Below, in pieces: positions 9,619 to 18,793 of a DNA stretch of 64,000 bases (position 1 is the first letter of the stretch; each line of letters opens with the position of its first letter). Location of the stretch: positions 3,534,001-3,598,000 of the forward strand of contig NZ_CP022736.1 in the NCBI RefSeq assembly GCF_002257565.1, in the 5' to 3' direction. A program made the translations under genes and the position numbers. The stretch is from Herbaspirillum sp. meg3 (GTDB taxonomy: Bacteria; Pseudomonadota; Gammaproteobacteria; Burkholderiales; Burkholderiaceae_D). The notes below the pieces were generated by a model, which had not been told where the DNA came from, did not search any database, and was given only the letters and a program-made list of their open reading frames with translations.

Positions 9619-10779
9619 ATGCAGAATATTGAATTATTTTGTGGCCAGACAGGCCCGTCAGAATCTGAAAAATTTGTTCTTTCCTACTTGATGGATTTGC
9701 TCTCCCGGCGCAACGAAAAAGCCGTTGTCCTTTGCAATTTCCATCTCAGCAATTTGAACAAAAAATCCCGCTATACACAAATTGACCTTTTCGTCGCAAC
9801 GACTTCGACGATGCTCCAGATCGAAGTCAAAAATTACGTACGCCGCGTGTCCGGAGGTCTTAACGGCCCATGGGTACTAACGGATGATCGCGGCAATAAA
9901 GAAGAAATTGACAATCGATATGAGCAGGTATTGTCAAACAATCAAATTCTCCAGTCCCGGATGAGCAAACTCTCTGCTTTCAAATCGTATCCACATGGTG
10001 CGATGGTATTTACGCCACAGATACCTGAGGGCTCCAATTTTTCAGAAGAACTTCAAAACAATCCGTATGTGTCAATAGTAAGCCTTGACCAGCTCGAAGA
10101 GCTCCTGAATAAATCCCATAAGAAACCATGGTCGCTATATGCAGTGCGAAAACTTGCCGATAAGTGTTCGCTACGCCGCTATAACAGTATCGATGATCTT
10201 GCCGAACGTATTGCCGACAATGATAACGACCACGATGAAGAGTCGCTGAAAACAAGCACTGTCGCGCCTCAATATAGCGGCGCGCCTTCTGCCAATGTAC
10301 TTCGCACAATTGAATCGCCTGCAACGTCGATAGCATCAAACTCGCGCTTACACCCCGTAGCAATTCAGCTCATCATGCCGTCTGCCTCGCCACAGCCCCA
10401 GCGCAAAAATTGGCCAGCAATCGTGCTCCTGATGTTTTTCATCGTCGCCGCCTCCACTCTTCTCTGGAACAAATACGGCAAGCAAACGCCTGCAGTCACT
10501 GACAATGACACGCCGGGGAAACCGTTATCCAGACCGTCCGACGTCGGTACCGCACAAAAATATAAGCAACAAAAAGACGCTCGCTCTTTATCTCCGCGCC
10601 CTGTTTCCGGCCAAGCGCTGCCGGTCAGTGAACGTCCGCAAGCCAAACCCGCTGAACAAATTACCTGCCCGGCCAACGTGGAGCGACTAGGTTGCAATGG
10701 CCGTGTCGGCACTTTCGACGCACCGCAATGTCCTGCAGGCTTTCATGTCGATGGAGAGAGCTGCGCACGGAACGGCTAA
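9619..10779 (+). CDS. NERD-domain (nuclease-related) membrane-anchored protein
   Basis: The start at 9619 is chosen because GGGGGA lies just before it; an in-frame ATG at 9604 is possible. The 386-residue protein has an N-terminal NERD domain (about 15-135), a PD-(D/E)XK-like fold. The likely metal-site residues are visible: Asp56 in QIDLFV, and Glu69 and Lys71 in LQIEVKN. A Ser/Asn-rich linker, one membrane helix (about 265-283, NWPAIVLLMFFIVAASTLLW) and a C-terminal segment with four cysteines (350, 359, 371, 382) follow. The NERD part would be cytoplasmic and the Cys-rich tail periplasmic if the positive-inside rule holds. Codon use is richer in A and T than in neighbours, suggesting transfer. 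It is monocistronic. NERD is described as nuclease-related, but the role of this protein is unknown. Confidence 0.8.
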   Translation: MQNIELFCGQTGPSESEKFVLSYLMDLLSRRNEKAVVLCNFHLSNLNKKSRYTQIDLFVATTSTMLQIEVKNYVRRVSGGLNGPWVLTDDRGNKEEIDNRYEQVLSNNQILQSRMSKLSAFKSYPHGAMVFTPQIPEGSNFSEELQNNPYVSIVSLDQLEELLNKSHKKPWSLYAVRKLADKCSLRRYNSIDDLAERIADNDNDHDEESLKTSTVAPQYSGAPSANVLRTIESPATSIASNSRLHPVAIQLIMPSASPQPQRKNWPAIVLLMFFIVAASTLLWNKYGKQTPAVTDNDTPGKPLSRPSDVGTAQKYKQQKDARSLSPRPVSGQALPVSERPQAKPAEQITCPANVERLGCNGRVGTFDAPQCPAGFHVDGESCARNG

Positions 10780-10839
10780 CTCCAATTCCATTCGATGGCA
10801 AATCGTCCGCGGCAGCCTGTCTGCTGCAGACGCCTGTTT

Positions 10840-12306
10840 CTACTTGCGCGCAACCGGTTGCAGGTCGTTAAGGCTGGTGTCGCTCCAGCCCCCACCCAGC
10901 GCCTTGGCGAGCAACACGCTGGCCGCCATGCGCCGGTTGAGAATATCCAGCGCCGTGCGCTCCGCCGACAGCGCGGTGGCTTGTGCGGTGATCACGTTGA
11001 CGTAGCTGACCGTGCCGGCCTTGTATTGATTGGTGACCAGCAGCACTGCCTGACGCGCGGCCAATAATGCTTCGTTCTGAACCGCAGCCTCTTGCTCCAG
11101 GATGCGCAGCGCGGCCAGGTTATCTTCCACTTCTTGAAACGCAGTCAACACGGCTTGCTTGTATTCCGCCACGGTGCCGTCGTACGAAGCGATCGCCTGA
11201 TCCGTCGCGGCGCGACGCAAGCCGCCGTCAAAGATCGATTGCGCCAGTTGCGGGCCGAGCGACCATACGCGGCCCGGCAAGGAGAACCAATCGGCGAAAC
11301 TCGAACTCTGGTAACCACCTGAAGCGGACAGCGTCAGACTCGGGAAATAGGCCGCCTTGGCCACACCAATCTTGGCGTTGGCGGCCGCCACGCGACGTTC
11401 AGCAGCAGCCACGTCGGGACGGCGCTCCAGCAGCATCGACGGCAAACCTTGTGGAATCGGCGGCGCAGTGGCCTCCAATGGCGCCTTGGGCAAGGTAAAT
11501 GTCGATGGTGTCTTGCCTACCAGCAGCGCAATGGCGTGCTCGATCTGAGCGCGTGAGACACCGTTATCCAACGCTGAAGCCTGGGCCGAATTCAACTGGC
11601 TCTGCGCTTGGATCACGTCGGACTTGGCGACCATGCCGACGGCGTACTGATTTTTTGTGAGCTGGTAGGAGCGCTGATACGCCTCCACCGTTTCTTCCAG
11701 AAGCTTTTGCTGGGCATCCAGCACGCGTAATTGCAGATAGTTCTGCGCCAGCTGAGCCTGCGCTGAAAGACGGGTCGCAGCCAGATCGGCGGCACTGGCC
11801 TGGGCGCTGGCCTGGCTGGCTTCGACGTCGCGCCGTACCCGTCCCCACACATCGGCTTCCCATGACGCGTTCAATGCAAAGGAATAAGAATTGCGCACGC
11901 CAGCGTTGTTAGACGAAGAGGAATTGCTGGAGCTGCTGCCTGAGCGGCTGCGCGTGGCGGAAGCCGTAGCATCCAGCGTCGGCGAATAAGCCGCGCGCGA
12001 GGTCTGCACCAGCGCCATGGCGCTGCGGAAATTGGCTTCGGCCAGCGCCAGATTCTGATTCGAAATATCTACCTGCCCGACCAGCGCATTGAGCTGCGCA
12101 TCGCCAAACATTTCCCACCACTTGCCATCGGCGGTCAGTTCGCTCGGCTGGGCCGGCTTCCAGTTCTGGCCTTCCTTGAAGACGGCCGGCGCTTCGTCCA
12201 TCTGCGGACGTACATAGTCTGGCCCGACCGAGCATGCGGCAAGCGCCAGCACCACAGGGGCCAGCGAGAACATCGTCAAGGTGCGATTGATTTTTGCGTA
12301 TGTCAT
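10840..12306 (-). CDS. RND efflux outer-membrane channel lipoprotein (OprM/NodT family)
   Basis: This outer-membrane exit duct of the tripartite pump is encoded by the three preceding genes. The N terminus has a lipoprotein signal with lipobox LAAC (LALAACSVGPDYVRP), giving a lipidated Cys. The rest is the duplicated TolC-like coiled-coil and beta-barrel repeat typical of NodT-family factors (YFPSLTLSASGGYQSSSF; SIFDGGLRRA; LTAFQEVEDNLAALRILEQEA). Two ATGs, at 12312 and 12306, follow the GGAG at 12316-12319; the spacing favours 12306 (488 residues). The frame is open further upstream, but that part overlaps the mdtC end and lacks a signal. A Ser/Asn-rich run near residue 125 is low complexity. 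Confidence 0.92.
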   Translation of the reverse strand: MTYAKINRTLTMFSLAPVVLALAACSVGPDYVRPQMDEAPAVFKEGQNWKPAQPSELTADGKWWEMFGDAQLNALVGQVDISNQNLALAEANFRSAMALVQTSRAAYSPTLDATASATRSRSGSSSSNSSSSNNAGVRNSYSFALNASWEADVWGRVRRDVEASQASAQASAADLAATRLSAQAQLAQNYLQLRVLDAQQKLLEETVEAYQRSYQLTKNQYAVGMVAKSDVIQAQSQLNSAQASALDNGVSRAQIEHAIALLVGKTPSTFTLPKAPLEATAPPIPQGLPSMLLERRPDVAAAERRVAAANAKIGVAKAAYFPSLTLSASGGYQSSSFADWFSLPGRVWSLGPQLAQSIFDGGLRRAATDQAIASYDGTVAEYKQAVLTAFQEVEDNLAALRILEQEAAVQNEALLAARQAVLLVTNQYKAGTVSYVNVITAQATALSAERTALDILNRRMAASVLLAKALGGGWSDTSLNDLQPVARK

Positions 12307-12332
12307 TTTCATTTCTCCGTAGGCGCCGCTGC

Positions 12333-15300
12333 TTAAGCCGCGCCCGAATTCCCCGAGTGCGCCGAATTTGCCGAATCTACTCGCGCCGTCTTGCGTTCGA
12401 ACAATCCCTTGCTCCATAGACGGAAACGCTCCATGTACAAATAGACGACTGGCGTGGTGTACAGCGTCAGCATCTGGCTGACGATCAGACCGCCGACGAT
12501 CGAAATACCCAGCGGCTGGCGCAACTCGGCGCCATCACCGGTACCCAGCGCCAACGGCACGGCACCCAGGAGCGCGGCCATCGTCGTCATCATGATCGGG
12601 CGGAAGCGCAGGCTGCACGCCTCGAAGATTGCTTCGCGCGGCGACAGGCCGCGGGTACGTTCCGCCTGCAAGGCAAAGTCGATCATCATGATGGCGTTCT
12701 TTTTTACGATACCAATCAGCAGAATCACACCGATCAGCGCGATCAGACTGAAATCCGTCCCGGTTGCCAGCAAGGCCAGCAATGCGCCGACACCCGCCGA
12801 CGGCAAGGTCGAGAGAATGGTGACCGGATGCACCAGGCTTTCATACAGGATACCGAGCACGATATACACCGCCAGCAAAGCCGTCAGGATCAGCAAAGGC
12901 TGGCTGCCCATCGATGATTGGAAGGCATTGGCGGTACCGGCAAACGCACCATGCACAGAAGTCGGCACCCCAAGGCGCGCCAGCGTGTCGTTGATCACCT
13001 CTGTTGCTTGCGACAACGATACGCCTTCGGCCAGATTAAAGGAAATCGTCGAGGCAATGAACTGCCCTTCGTGACTGACGCTCAAGGCTGTCGTCGTTGG
13101 TGCGAAACGCGAGAACGAGGTCAGCGGCACCTGCTTCGACGCTGCGGTCGACAGCGTCAAGGCCAGCGACGAGTTGGAGTTGAGCTTGCCACCCGCCGTC
13201 AACGCCGGCGGCGTACCCAGCGCTGAAGTCGTCGGCGACAGATTGGCGGTGCTGTTGGCTAGGCTGACGTAGGTGCTGTTCAGGATTTCCGGGCTTTGCC
13301 AATACTGCGGTGCAGCTTCCATCACCACGTGATACTGGTTCATGCCGCTATAAATCGTGGAAATCTGCCGCTGCCCGAACAGGTCACTCAGGCTGGCGTC
13401 GATCAACTGTGGCGTGACGCCGCTGCGAATGGCGGTTTCACGGTCGATCGTCAGTGTGGTCTGCAAACCCTTGTCCTGCTGGTCGGTGGTGACGTCTTCC
13501 AGTTGTGGGATATTGGAGAATGCCAGACGTATCTTCGGCTCCCAGACACGCAGCGCCTCCAGATCATCCGATTGCAGTGTGAATTCGTATTGGGAATCGC
13601 TCTGGCGCGCGCCGACACGGATGTCCTGTGCCGCCTGCAAGAAAACGTTGGCGCCTGCCACGTGCGCCAGCTTGCTGCGCAGACGGGCGATCACCTTGTC
13701 GGCTGAAATCTTGCGTTCCGACAAAGGCTTGAGCGCGACGTACATGCTGCCGCTGTTGCGCCGCCCGCCACCGGTGAAGGCAGTCACGTTGTCCACCGCC
13801 GGATCCTGACGCACGATTTCGATGAACTCATTGAGTTTTATCCGCATCGCCTGGAAGGAAATCGACTGGTCGCCGCGAATGCCGCCGATCAGCCGGCCGG
13901 TGTCCTGCTGCGGGAAGAAGCCCTTTGGCACGATCACGTACAGATAGACATTGAGCGCGATCGTCGCAAACAGGATGATGATCATCAGCGGCGAGAAGCG
14001 TAGCGCCCATGTCAGGGAGCGCTCATAGCCACGCAGCATGCTGTCGAACAGTCGCTCCACGGCAGAGAAAAATTTCCCCGGTTTGCGTTCTTGCTCACTC
14101 TCGCGTTTGAGCAACATGGCGCACATCATCGGCGTGGTCGTCAGCGACACCAGCAGCGAAACCAGAATCGCCACCGACAGCGTTACCGCAAATTCACGGA
14201 ACAAGCGGCCGACAATCCCGCCCATCATCAGGATGGGGATGAATACGGCAATCAGCGAAATGCTCATCGACAAGACCGTGAAGCCAACTTCACGCGCGCC
14301 GATCAACGCCGCCTTGACCGGCTTCATGCCCTGTTCGATGTGGCGCGAAATGTTTTCAAGGACAACAATGGCGTCATCGACCACGAAACCCGTTGCAATC
14401 GTCAGCGCCATCAGCGACAGATTGTCCAGGCTGTAGCCCAGCATATACATCACGCCGAAGGTGCCGATCAGCGACACGGGTACTGCCACGCTCGGAATCA
14501 GGGTTGCGCGCCAGTTACGCAGAAAAATGAACACCACCATGATCACCAGCGCGATCGACATCAGCAGAGTCTTCTCCGTGTCCTTGAGCGAGGCGCGGAT
14601 GGTTGGCGTGCGATCCATCATCACGTCGAGATTGATAGCGTGCGGAATCGATGCCCGCAACTGCGGCAACAGACTCATGACGGTATCGACGGTTTCGATG
14701 ATATTGGCACCCGGCTGTCGATTGATGATCAGCAGGACCGACGGTTTACCGTTGGCGGAACCGGCATTGCGCAGGTCAGCTACTGAATCCTTGACTTCGG
14801 CCACGTCGCGTACCCGCACCGGCGAACCGTTGCGATAGGAAACGATCAGCGGCGCGTACTCGGCGGCTGTCTTGGCCTGGTCGTTGGCATAGATCTGCCA
14901 GTTGCGATCGCCATCTTCGACAATGCCCTTGGGGCGATTTGCATTGGTGGCGGCAACAGCCGTGCGCACGTCTGCCGAACCGATACCGTATTTGTTGAGC
15001 GCACTGGGGTTGAGCTCTATGCGCACTGCCGGCTGCGAGCTGCCGCCGACGCTGACCTGACCGACGCCGCGCACCTGCGACAGCTTCTGCGCCAGAATAC
15101 TGTCGGCCGCATCGTACATCTGCCCTTGCGTCATGGTGTCGGACGTCAACGCCAGGATCAGGATAGGCGCATCCGCAGGATTGACCTTGCGATAGCTCGG
15201 ATTGCTAGGCATGCCGGACGGTAGCAGGTTGCGTGCCGCATTCAACGCGGCCTGTACGTCGCGCGCGGCGCCATCGATGTCGCGAGTGAGATCGAACTGT

Positions 15301-15578
15301 AGCGTAATGCGCGTGGAGTTCAGCGAGCTCGACGACGTCATTTCAGTAACGCCGGCGATGGCGCCCAGCGCCCGCTCCAGCGGTGTCGCGATGGTCGCCG
15401 CCATGGTTTCCGGACTGGCGCCGGGCATTGAGGCGGAGACGGAAATGGTCGGATAGTCGACCTGCGGCAGCGGCGACACCGGCAACAACCGGAACGCCAC
15501 CATCCCCGCCAGCGCGATGCCGATGGTCAGCAAAGTGGTGGCGATGGGCCGTTCGATAAAGGGACGCGAAATATTCAT
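12333..15578 (-). CDS. mdtC: RND multidrug efflux permease, MdtC/MuxC type
   Basis: This 1081-residue inner-membrane RND transporter has twelve helices and two large periplasmic loops, with the duplicated N-terminal pattern (ERPIATTLLTIGIALAGMVAFRLLPVSPLPQVDYP). The proton-relay segment in helix 4 reads GFVVDDAIVVLENISRHIE. RND pumps of the MdtBC kind act as B2C heterotrimers, and the paralogous permease is encoded just upstream (28-bp gap). A low-complexity Ser/Thr/Asn insert around residues 740-790 (SLANSTANLSPTTSALGTPP...) enlarges the second periplasmic loop relative to mdtB; it is the main length difference between the two. The last ~15 residues are small and polar. Substrates cannot be read from sequence; relatives export bile salts, novobiocin and other toxic compounds. 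Confidence 0.93.
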   Translation of the reverse strand: MNISRPFIERPIATTLLTIGIALAGMVAFRLLPVSPLPQVDYPTISVSASMPGASPETMAATIATPLERALGAIAGVTEMTSSSSLNSTRITLQFDLTRDIDGAARDVQAALNAARNLLPSGMPSNPSYRKVNPADAPILILALTSDTMTQGQMYDAADSILAQKLSQVRGVGQVSVGGSSQPAVRIELNPSALNKYGIGSADVRTAVAATNANRPKGIVEDGDRNWQIYANDQAKTAAEYAPLIVSYRNGSPVRVRDVAEVKDSVADLRNAGSANGKPSVLLIINRQPGANIIETVDTVMSLLPQLRASIPHAINLDVMMDRTPTIRASLKDTEKTLLMSIALVIMVVFIFLRNWRATLIPSVAVPVSLIGTFGVMYMLGYSLDNLSLMALTIATGFVVDDAIVVLENISRHIEQGMKPVKAALIGAREVGFTVLSMSISLIAVFIPILMMGGIVGRLFREFAVTLSVAILVSLLVSLTTTPMMCAMLLKRESEQERKPGKFFSAVERLFDSMLRGYERSLTWALRFSPLMIIILFATIALNVYLYVIVPKGFFPQQDTGRLIGGIRGDQSISFQAMRIKLNEFIEIVRQDPAVDNVTAFTGGGRRNSGSMYVALKPLSERKISADKVIARLRSKLAHVAGANVFLQAAQDIRVGARQSDSQYEFTLQSDDLEALRVWEPKIRLAFSNIPQLEDVTTDQQDKGLQTTLTIDRETAIRSGVTPQLIDASLSDLFGQRQISTIYSGMNQYHVVMEAAPQYWQSPEILNSTYVSLANSTANLSPTTSALGTPPALTAGGKLNSNSSLALTLSTAASKQVPLTSFSRFAPTTTALSVSHEGQFIASTISFNLAEGVSLSQATEVINDTLARLGVPTSVHGAFAGTANAFQSSMGSQPLLILTALLAVYIVLGILYESLVHPVTILSTLPSAGVGALLALLATGTDFSLIALIGVILLIGIVKKNAIMMIDFALQAERTRGLSPREAIFEACSLRFRPIMMTTMAALLGAVPLALGTGDGAELRQPLGISIVGGLIVSQMLTLYTTPVVYLYMERFRLWSKGLFERKTARVDSANSAHSGNSGAA

Positions 15579-15606
15579 GCTGTCTTATGTCGTTTCAGCG
15601 CCGGGA

Positions 15607-18600
15607 TCACGGATGCAGCGAAGGTGGCGAAGGTGGTGAAGATGGCGGCATCATTGCAGATGGTGCATCATCATCAAGGTCGCCTGCATCGTTGGGCTTG
15701 TCCTTGCCGAAACGCTTGCGCATGCGTTTGGCCAGGCTGTCGAAGCCCAGATAGATCACCGGTGTGGTGAACAGCGTCAGCACCTGCGATACCAGCAGCC
15801 CACCCACCATCGTGATGCCCAGCGGCTGGCGCAGCTCCGAGCCGACACCGCTGCCCAGCATCAGCGGCAACGCACCGAGCAAAGCCGCCATGGTGGTCAT
15901 CAAGATCGGACGGAAGCGCAGCAGACAAGCCTGATAAATCGCCTCACGGGGCGACTTGCCTTCGTTGCGCTCCGCTTCGAGCGCGAAGTCGATCATCATG
16001 ATCGCGTTCTTCTTGACGATACCGATCAGCAAGATGATGCCGATAATGCCGATAATGCCAAGGTCGTTGCGTGAAATCATCAGCGACAACAACGCCCCTA
16101 CGCCCGCCGACGGCAAAGTCGACAAGATCGTGATCGGATGGATATAGCTTTCGTACAGCACGCCGAGCACGATGTACATGGTGACGATCGCCGCCAGAAT
16201 CAGCCACAGCGTGTTCGACAGCGAAGCCTGGAAGGCCAGCGCCGCGCCCTGGAAGTTGGTGGAAATACTGGCCGGCAGATTGATCTCTTTCTCGGCAGCG
16301 GTAATGACCTTGACGGCTTCACCCAGCGAAGCGCCTGCGGCAAGATTGAACGACACCGTCGTCGCCGGGAACTGGCCGAGGTGATTGACCACCAGCGGTG
16401 CAGTACGCTCGGTCACCTTGGCGATACTTGCCAGCGGAATCTGGTTGCCGTTGGAGGCGACCAGGAAAATGCTGTTGAGCGCGTCCGGGCCTTTTTGGAA
16501 TTCCGGCTTGACCTCCATCACCACGCGGTACTGATTCGATTGCGTGTAGATCGTCGAGATCAGACGTTGACCGAAGGCGTTGTACAAAGCGTTGTCGATC
16601 GCCGCCGTCGTGATGCCCATGCGTGAAGCGGCGTCGCGGTCAATCTCGACATAGGCCTGCAAACCCTGATCCTGCATATTGGTCGCGACGTCGGCCAGCT
16701 CAGGCAACTGGCGCAGGCGATCAATCAGCTTCGGCACCCAGGTGCTGAGTTCGGCGGCATCGGCGTCTTCCAGCGTGAACTGGTATTGCGTGCGGCTGAC
16801 GCTGTCTTCGATGGTCAGGTCTTGTACAGGTTGCATGTACAGCGTGATACCGGGGACTTTTTCAGCCAACCGGGGCTGCAGGCGGCGGATGATGTCGCTG
16901 GCGCTGATGTCGCGCTCTGCATGCGGCTTGAGGTTGATCAGCATGCGGCCGCTGTTGAGCGTCGCGTTGATGCCGTCGACACCAATGAAAGACGACAGGC
17001 TGTCGACCGCCGGATCTTCCAGCACGACTTTTGCCAATTGCTGCTGACGCTCAGCCATGGCGCCGAAGGAGACGGATTGCGTCGCCTCGGAAATCCCCTG
17101 GATCACACCCGTATCCTGCACCGGGAAGAACCCCTTGGGCACATAGATATACAGAATCACGGTCAACGCCAGCGTACCAAGCGCCACCAGCAGCGTAGAG
17201 CGCTGGCGATTGAGCACCCATTCCAGCATGACGCCGTAGCGCGCAATGATGCGGTCAAAGAAGGCGCCGCTCTTGTGATAGAACCAGCCCTGCTTTTCTT
17301 CCGGCACGTGATGCAGCAGGCGCGCGCACATCATGGGCGTCAGCGTCAGCGATACGACAGCAGAAATCAGGATCGCCACCGCCAGCGTGACGGCAAATTC
17401 GTGGAACAGCCGCCCCACCACATCACCCATGAACAGCAGCGGGATCAGCACCGCAATCAGAGAAAACGTCAGCGAGATGATGGTGAACCCGATTTGCTGC
17501 GCGCCCTTCAACGCGGCTTGCAAAGGCTCCATGCCTTCTTCGATATAACGTGAAATGTTCTCGATCATGACGATCGCATCGTCAACCACGAAGCCGGTGG
17601 CAATCGTGAGCGCCATCAGCGTCAGGTTGTTGATCGAGAAGCCGGCCACGTACATGATGCCAAAGGTGCCAACCAGCGACAGCGGCACCGCGACACTCGG
17701 AATGATCGTCGCCGGAATATTGCGCAGGAAGACAAAGATCACCATCACCACCAGCACGATCGACAACAGTAATTCGAATTTAACGTCGTCTACCGACGCG
17801 CGAATGGTCGTGGTGCGGTCAGTCAGAATCTGCACATCGATCGCGCCCGGCAAGCTGGATTGCAAGGTCGGCAGAATCTTCTTGATGCTGTCGACCACGG
17901 CAATCACGTTGGCGCCAGGCTGGCGCTGGATGTTGACGATCACCGCTGCGGACTCGTTGGCCCAGGCGCCGAGACGAACGTTTTCAGCACCGTCGACCAC
18001 ATCGGCTACATCGGATACGCGGATCGGCGCGCCGTTCTTGTAGCCGATGATGAGATTGCGATATTCATCGGCGGACTTCAACTGGTCGTTGGCGTCAATA
18101 GTCGACGCACGCGTCGGCCCATCGAAACTCCCCTTGGCCTGATTGACGTTGGCATTGCCGATGGCGGTGCGAATGTCGTCCAGGTTCATGCCCAACGAGG
18201 CGATGGCGCGCGGGTTCAGTTGCATGCGCACGGCGGGACGCTGTCCACCGGACAGACTCACCAGACCTACTCCGGAGAGCTGCGAAATCTTTTGCGCCAG
18301 ACGCGTGTCGATCAGATCCTGTACCTTGGGCAGCGGTATGGTTTTGGACGTCACCGCCAGCGTCAGGATAGGGGTATCGGCGGGATTGACCTTGCTGTAA
18401 ATCGGCGGTGCCGGCAAGTCCGATGGCAACAGGTTGCCGCCGGCATTGATCGCAGCCTGCACTTCTTGCTCGGCGATATCGAGACTGAGATCGAGGTTGA
18501 ACTGCAGCGTGATCACCGATGCGCCGCCCGAACTGGTCGACGACATCTGGTTGAGGCCCGGCATCTGGCCGAACTGACGCTCCAGCGGTGCGGTTACCGA

Positions 18601-18783
18601 GGACGTCATCACATCCGGGCTGGCGCCGGGATACAAGGTGACGACCTGAATAGTCGGGTAGTCGACTTCCGGCAGCGCCGACAATGGCAACTGCTTGTAA
18701 GCCACGATGCCGGCCAGCAGAATCGCCAGCATCAGCAGCGACGTGGCGACCGGCCGGAGAATAAACAGGCGTGAAGGATTCAT
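15607..18783 (-). CDS. mdtB: RND multidrug efflux permease, MdtB/MuxB type
   Basis: This 1058-residue RND permease is the partner of the next gene. It starts LFILRPVATSLLMLAILLAGIVAYKQLPLSALPEVDYPTIQV, and carries GFVVDDAIVMIENISRYIEEG in helix 4 with its proton-relay aspartates. The C-terminal tail is Asp/Pro/Ser-rich (DDDAPSAMMPPSSPPSPP), probably disordered and cytoplasmic. The gene starts 10 bases after the mdtA stop, so translation is likely coupled. The pair with mdtC, in the order A-B-C, is the reason for the symbol. Pseudomonas calls the same arrangement muxABC-opmB, and the outer-membrane gene at the end of this operon fits that version better than the E. coli one, which uses TolC. 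Confidence 0.93.
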   Translation of the reverse strand: MNPSRLFILRPVATSLLMLAILLAGIVAYKQLPLSALPEVDYPTIQVVTLYPGASPDVMTSSVTAPLERQFGQMPGLNQMSSTSSGGASVITLQFNLDLSLDIAEQEVQAAINAGGNLLPSDLPAPPIYSKVNPADTPILTLAVTSKTIPLPKVQDLIDTRLAQKISQLSGVGLVSLSGGQRPAVRMQLNPRAIASLGMNLDDIRTAIGNANVNQAKGSFDGPTRASTIDANDQLKSADEYRNLIIGYKNGAPIRVSDVADVVDGAENVRLGAWANESAAVIVNIQRQPGANVIAVVDSIKKILPTLQSSLPGAIDVQILTDRTTTIRASVDDVKFELLLSIVLVVMVIFVFLRNIPATIIPSVAVPLSLVGTFGIMYVAGFSINNLTLMALTIATGFVVDDAIVMIENISRYIEEGMEPLQAALKGAQQIGFTIISLTFSLIAVLIPLLFMGDVVGRLFHEFAVTLAVAILISAVVSLTLTPMMCARLLHHVPEEKQGWFYHKSGAFFDRIIARYGVMLEWVLNRQRSTLLVALGTLALTVILYIYVPKGFFPVQDTGVIQGISEATQSVSFGAMAERQQQLAKVVLEDPAVDSLSSFIGVDGINATLNSGRMLINLKPHAERDISASDIIRRLQPRLAEKVPGITLYMQPVQDLTIEDSVSRTQYQFTLEDADAAELSTWVPKLIDRLRQLPELADVATNMQDQGLQAYVEIDRDAASRMGITTAAIDNALYNAFGQRLISTIYTQSNQYRVVMEVKPEFQKGPDALNSIFLVASNGNQIPLASIAKVTERTAPLVVNHLGQFPATTVSFNLAAGASLGEAVKVITAAEKEINLPASISTNFQGAALAFQASLSNTLWLILAAIVTMYIVLGVLYESYIHPITILSTLPSAGVGALLSLMISRNDLGIIGIIGIILLIGIVKKNAIMMIDFALEAERNEGKSPREAIYQACLLRFRPILMTTMAALLGALPLMLGSGVGSELRQPLGITMVGGLLVSQVLTLFTTPVIYLGFDSLAKRMRKRFGKDKPNDAGDLDDDAPSAMMPPSSPPSPPSLHP

Positions 18784-18793
18784 GCTTCAGCCT

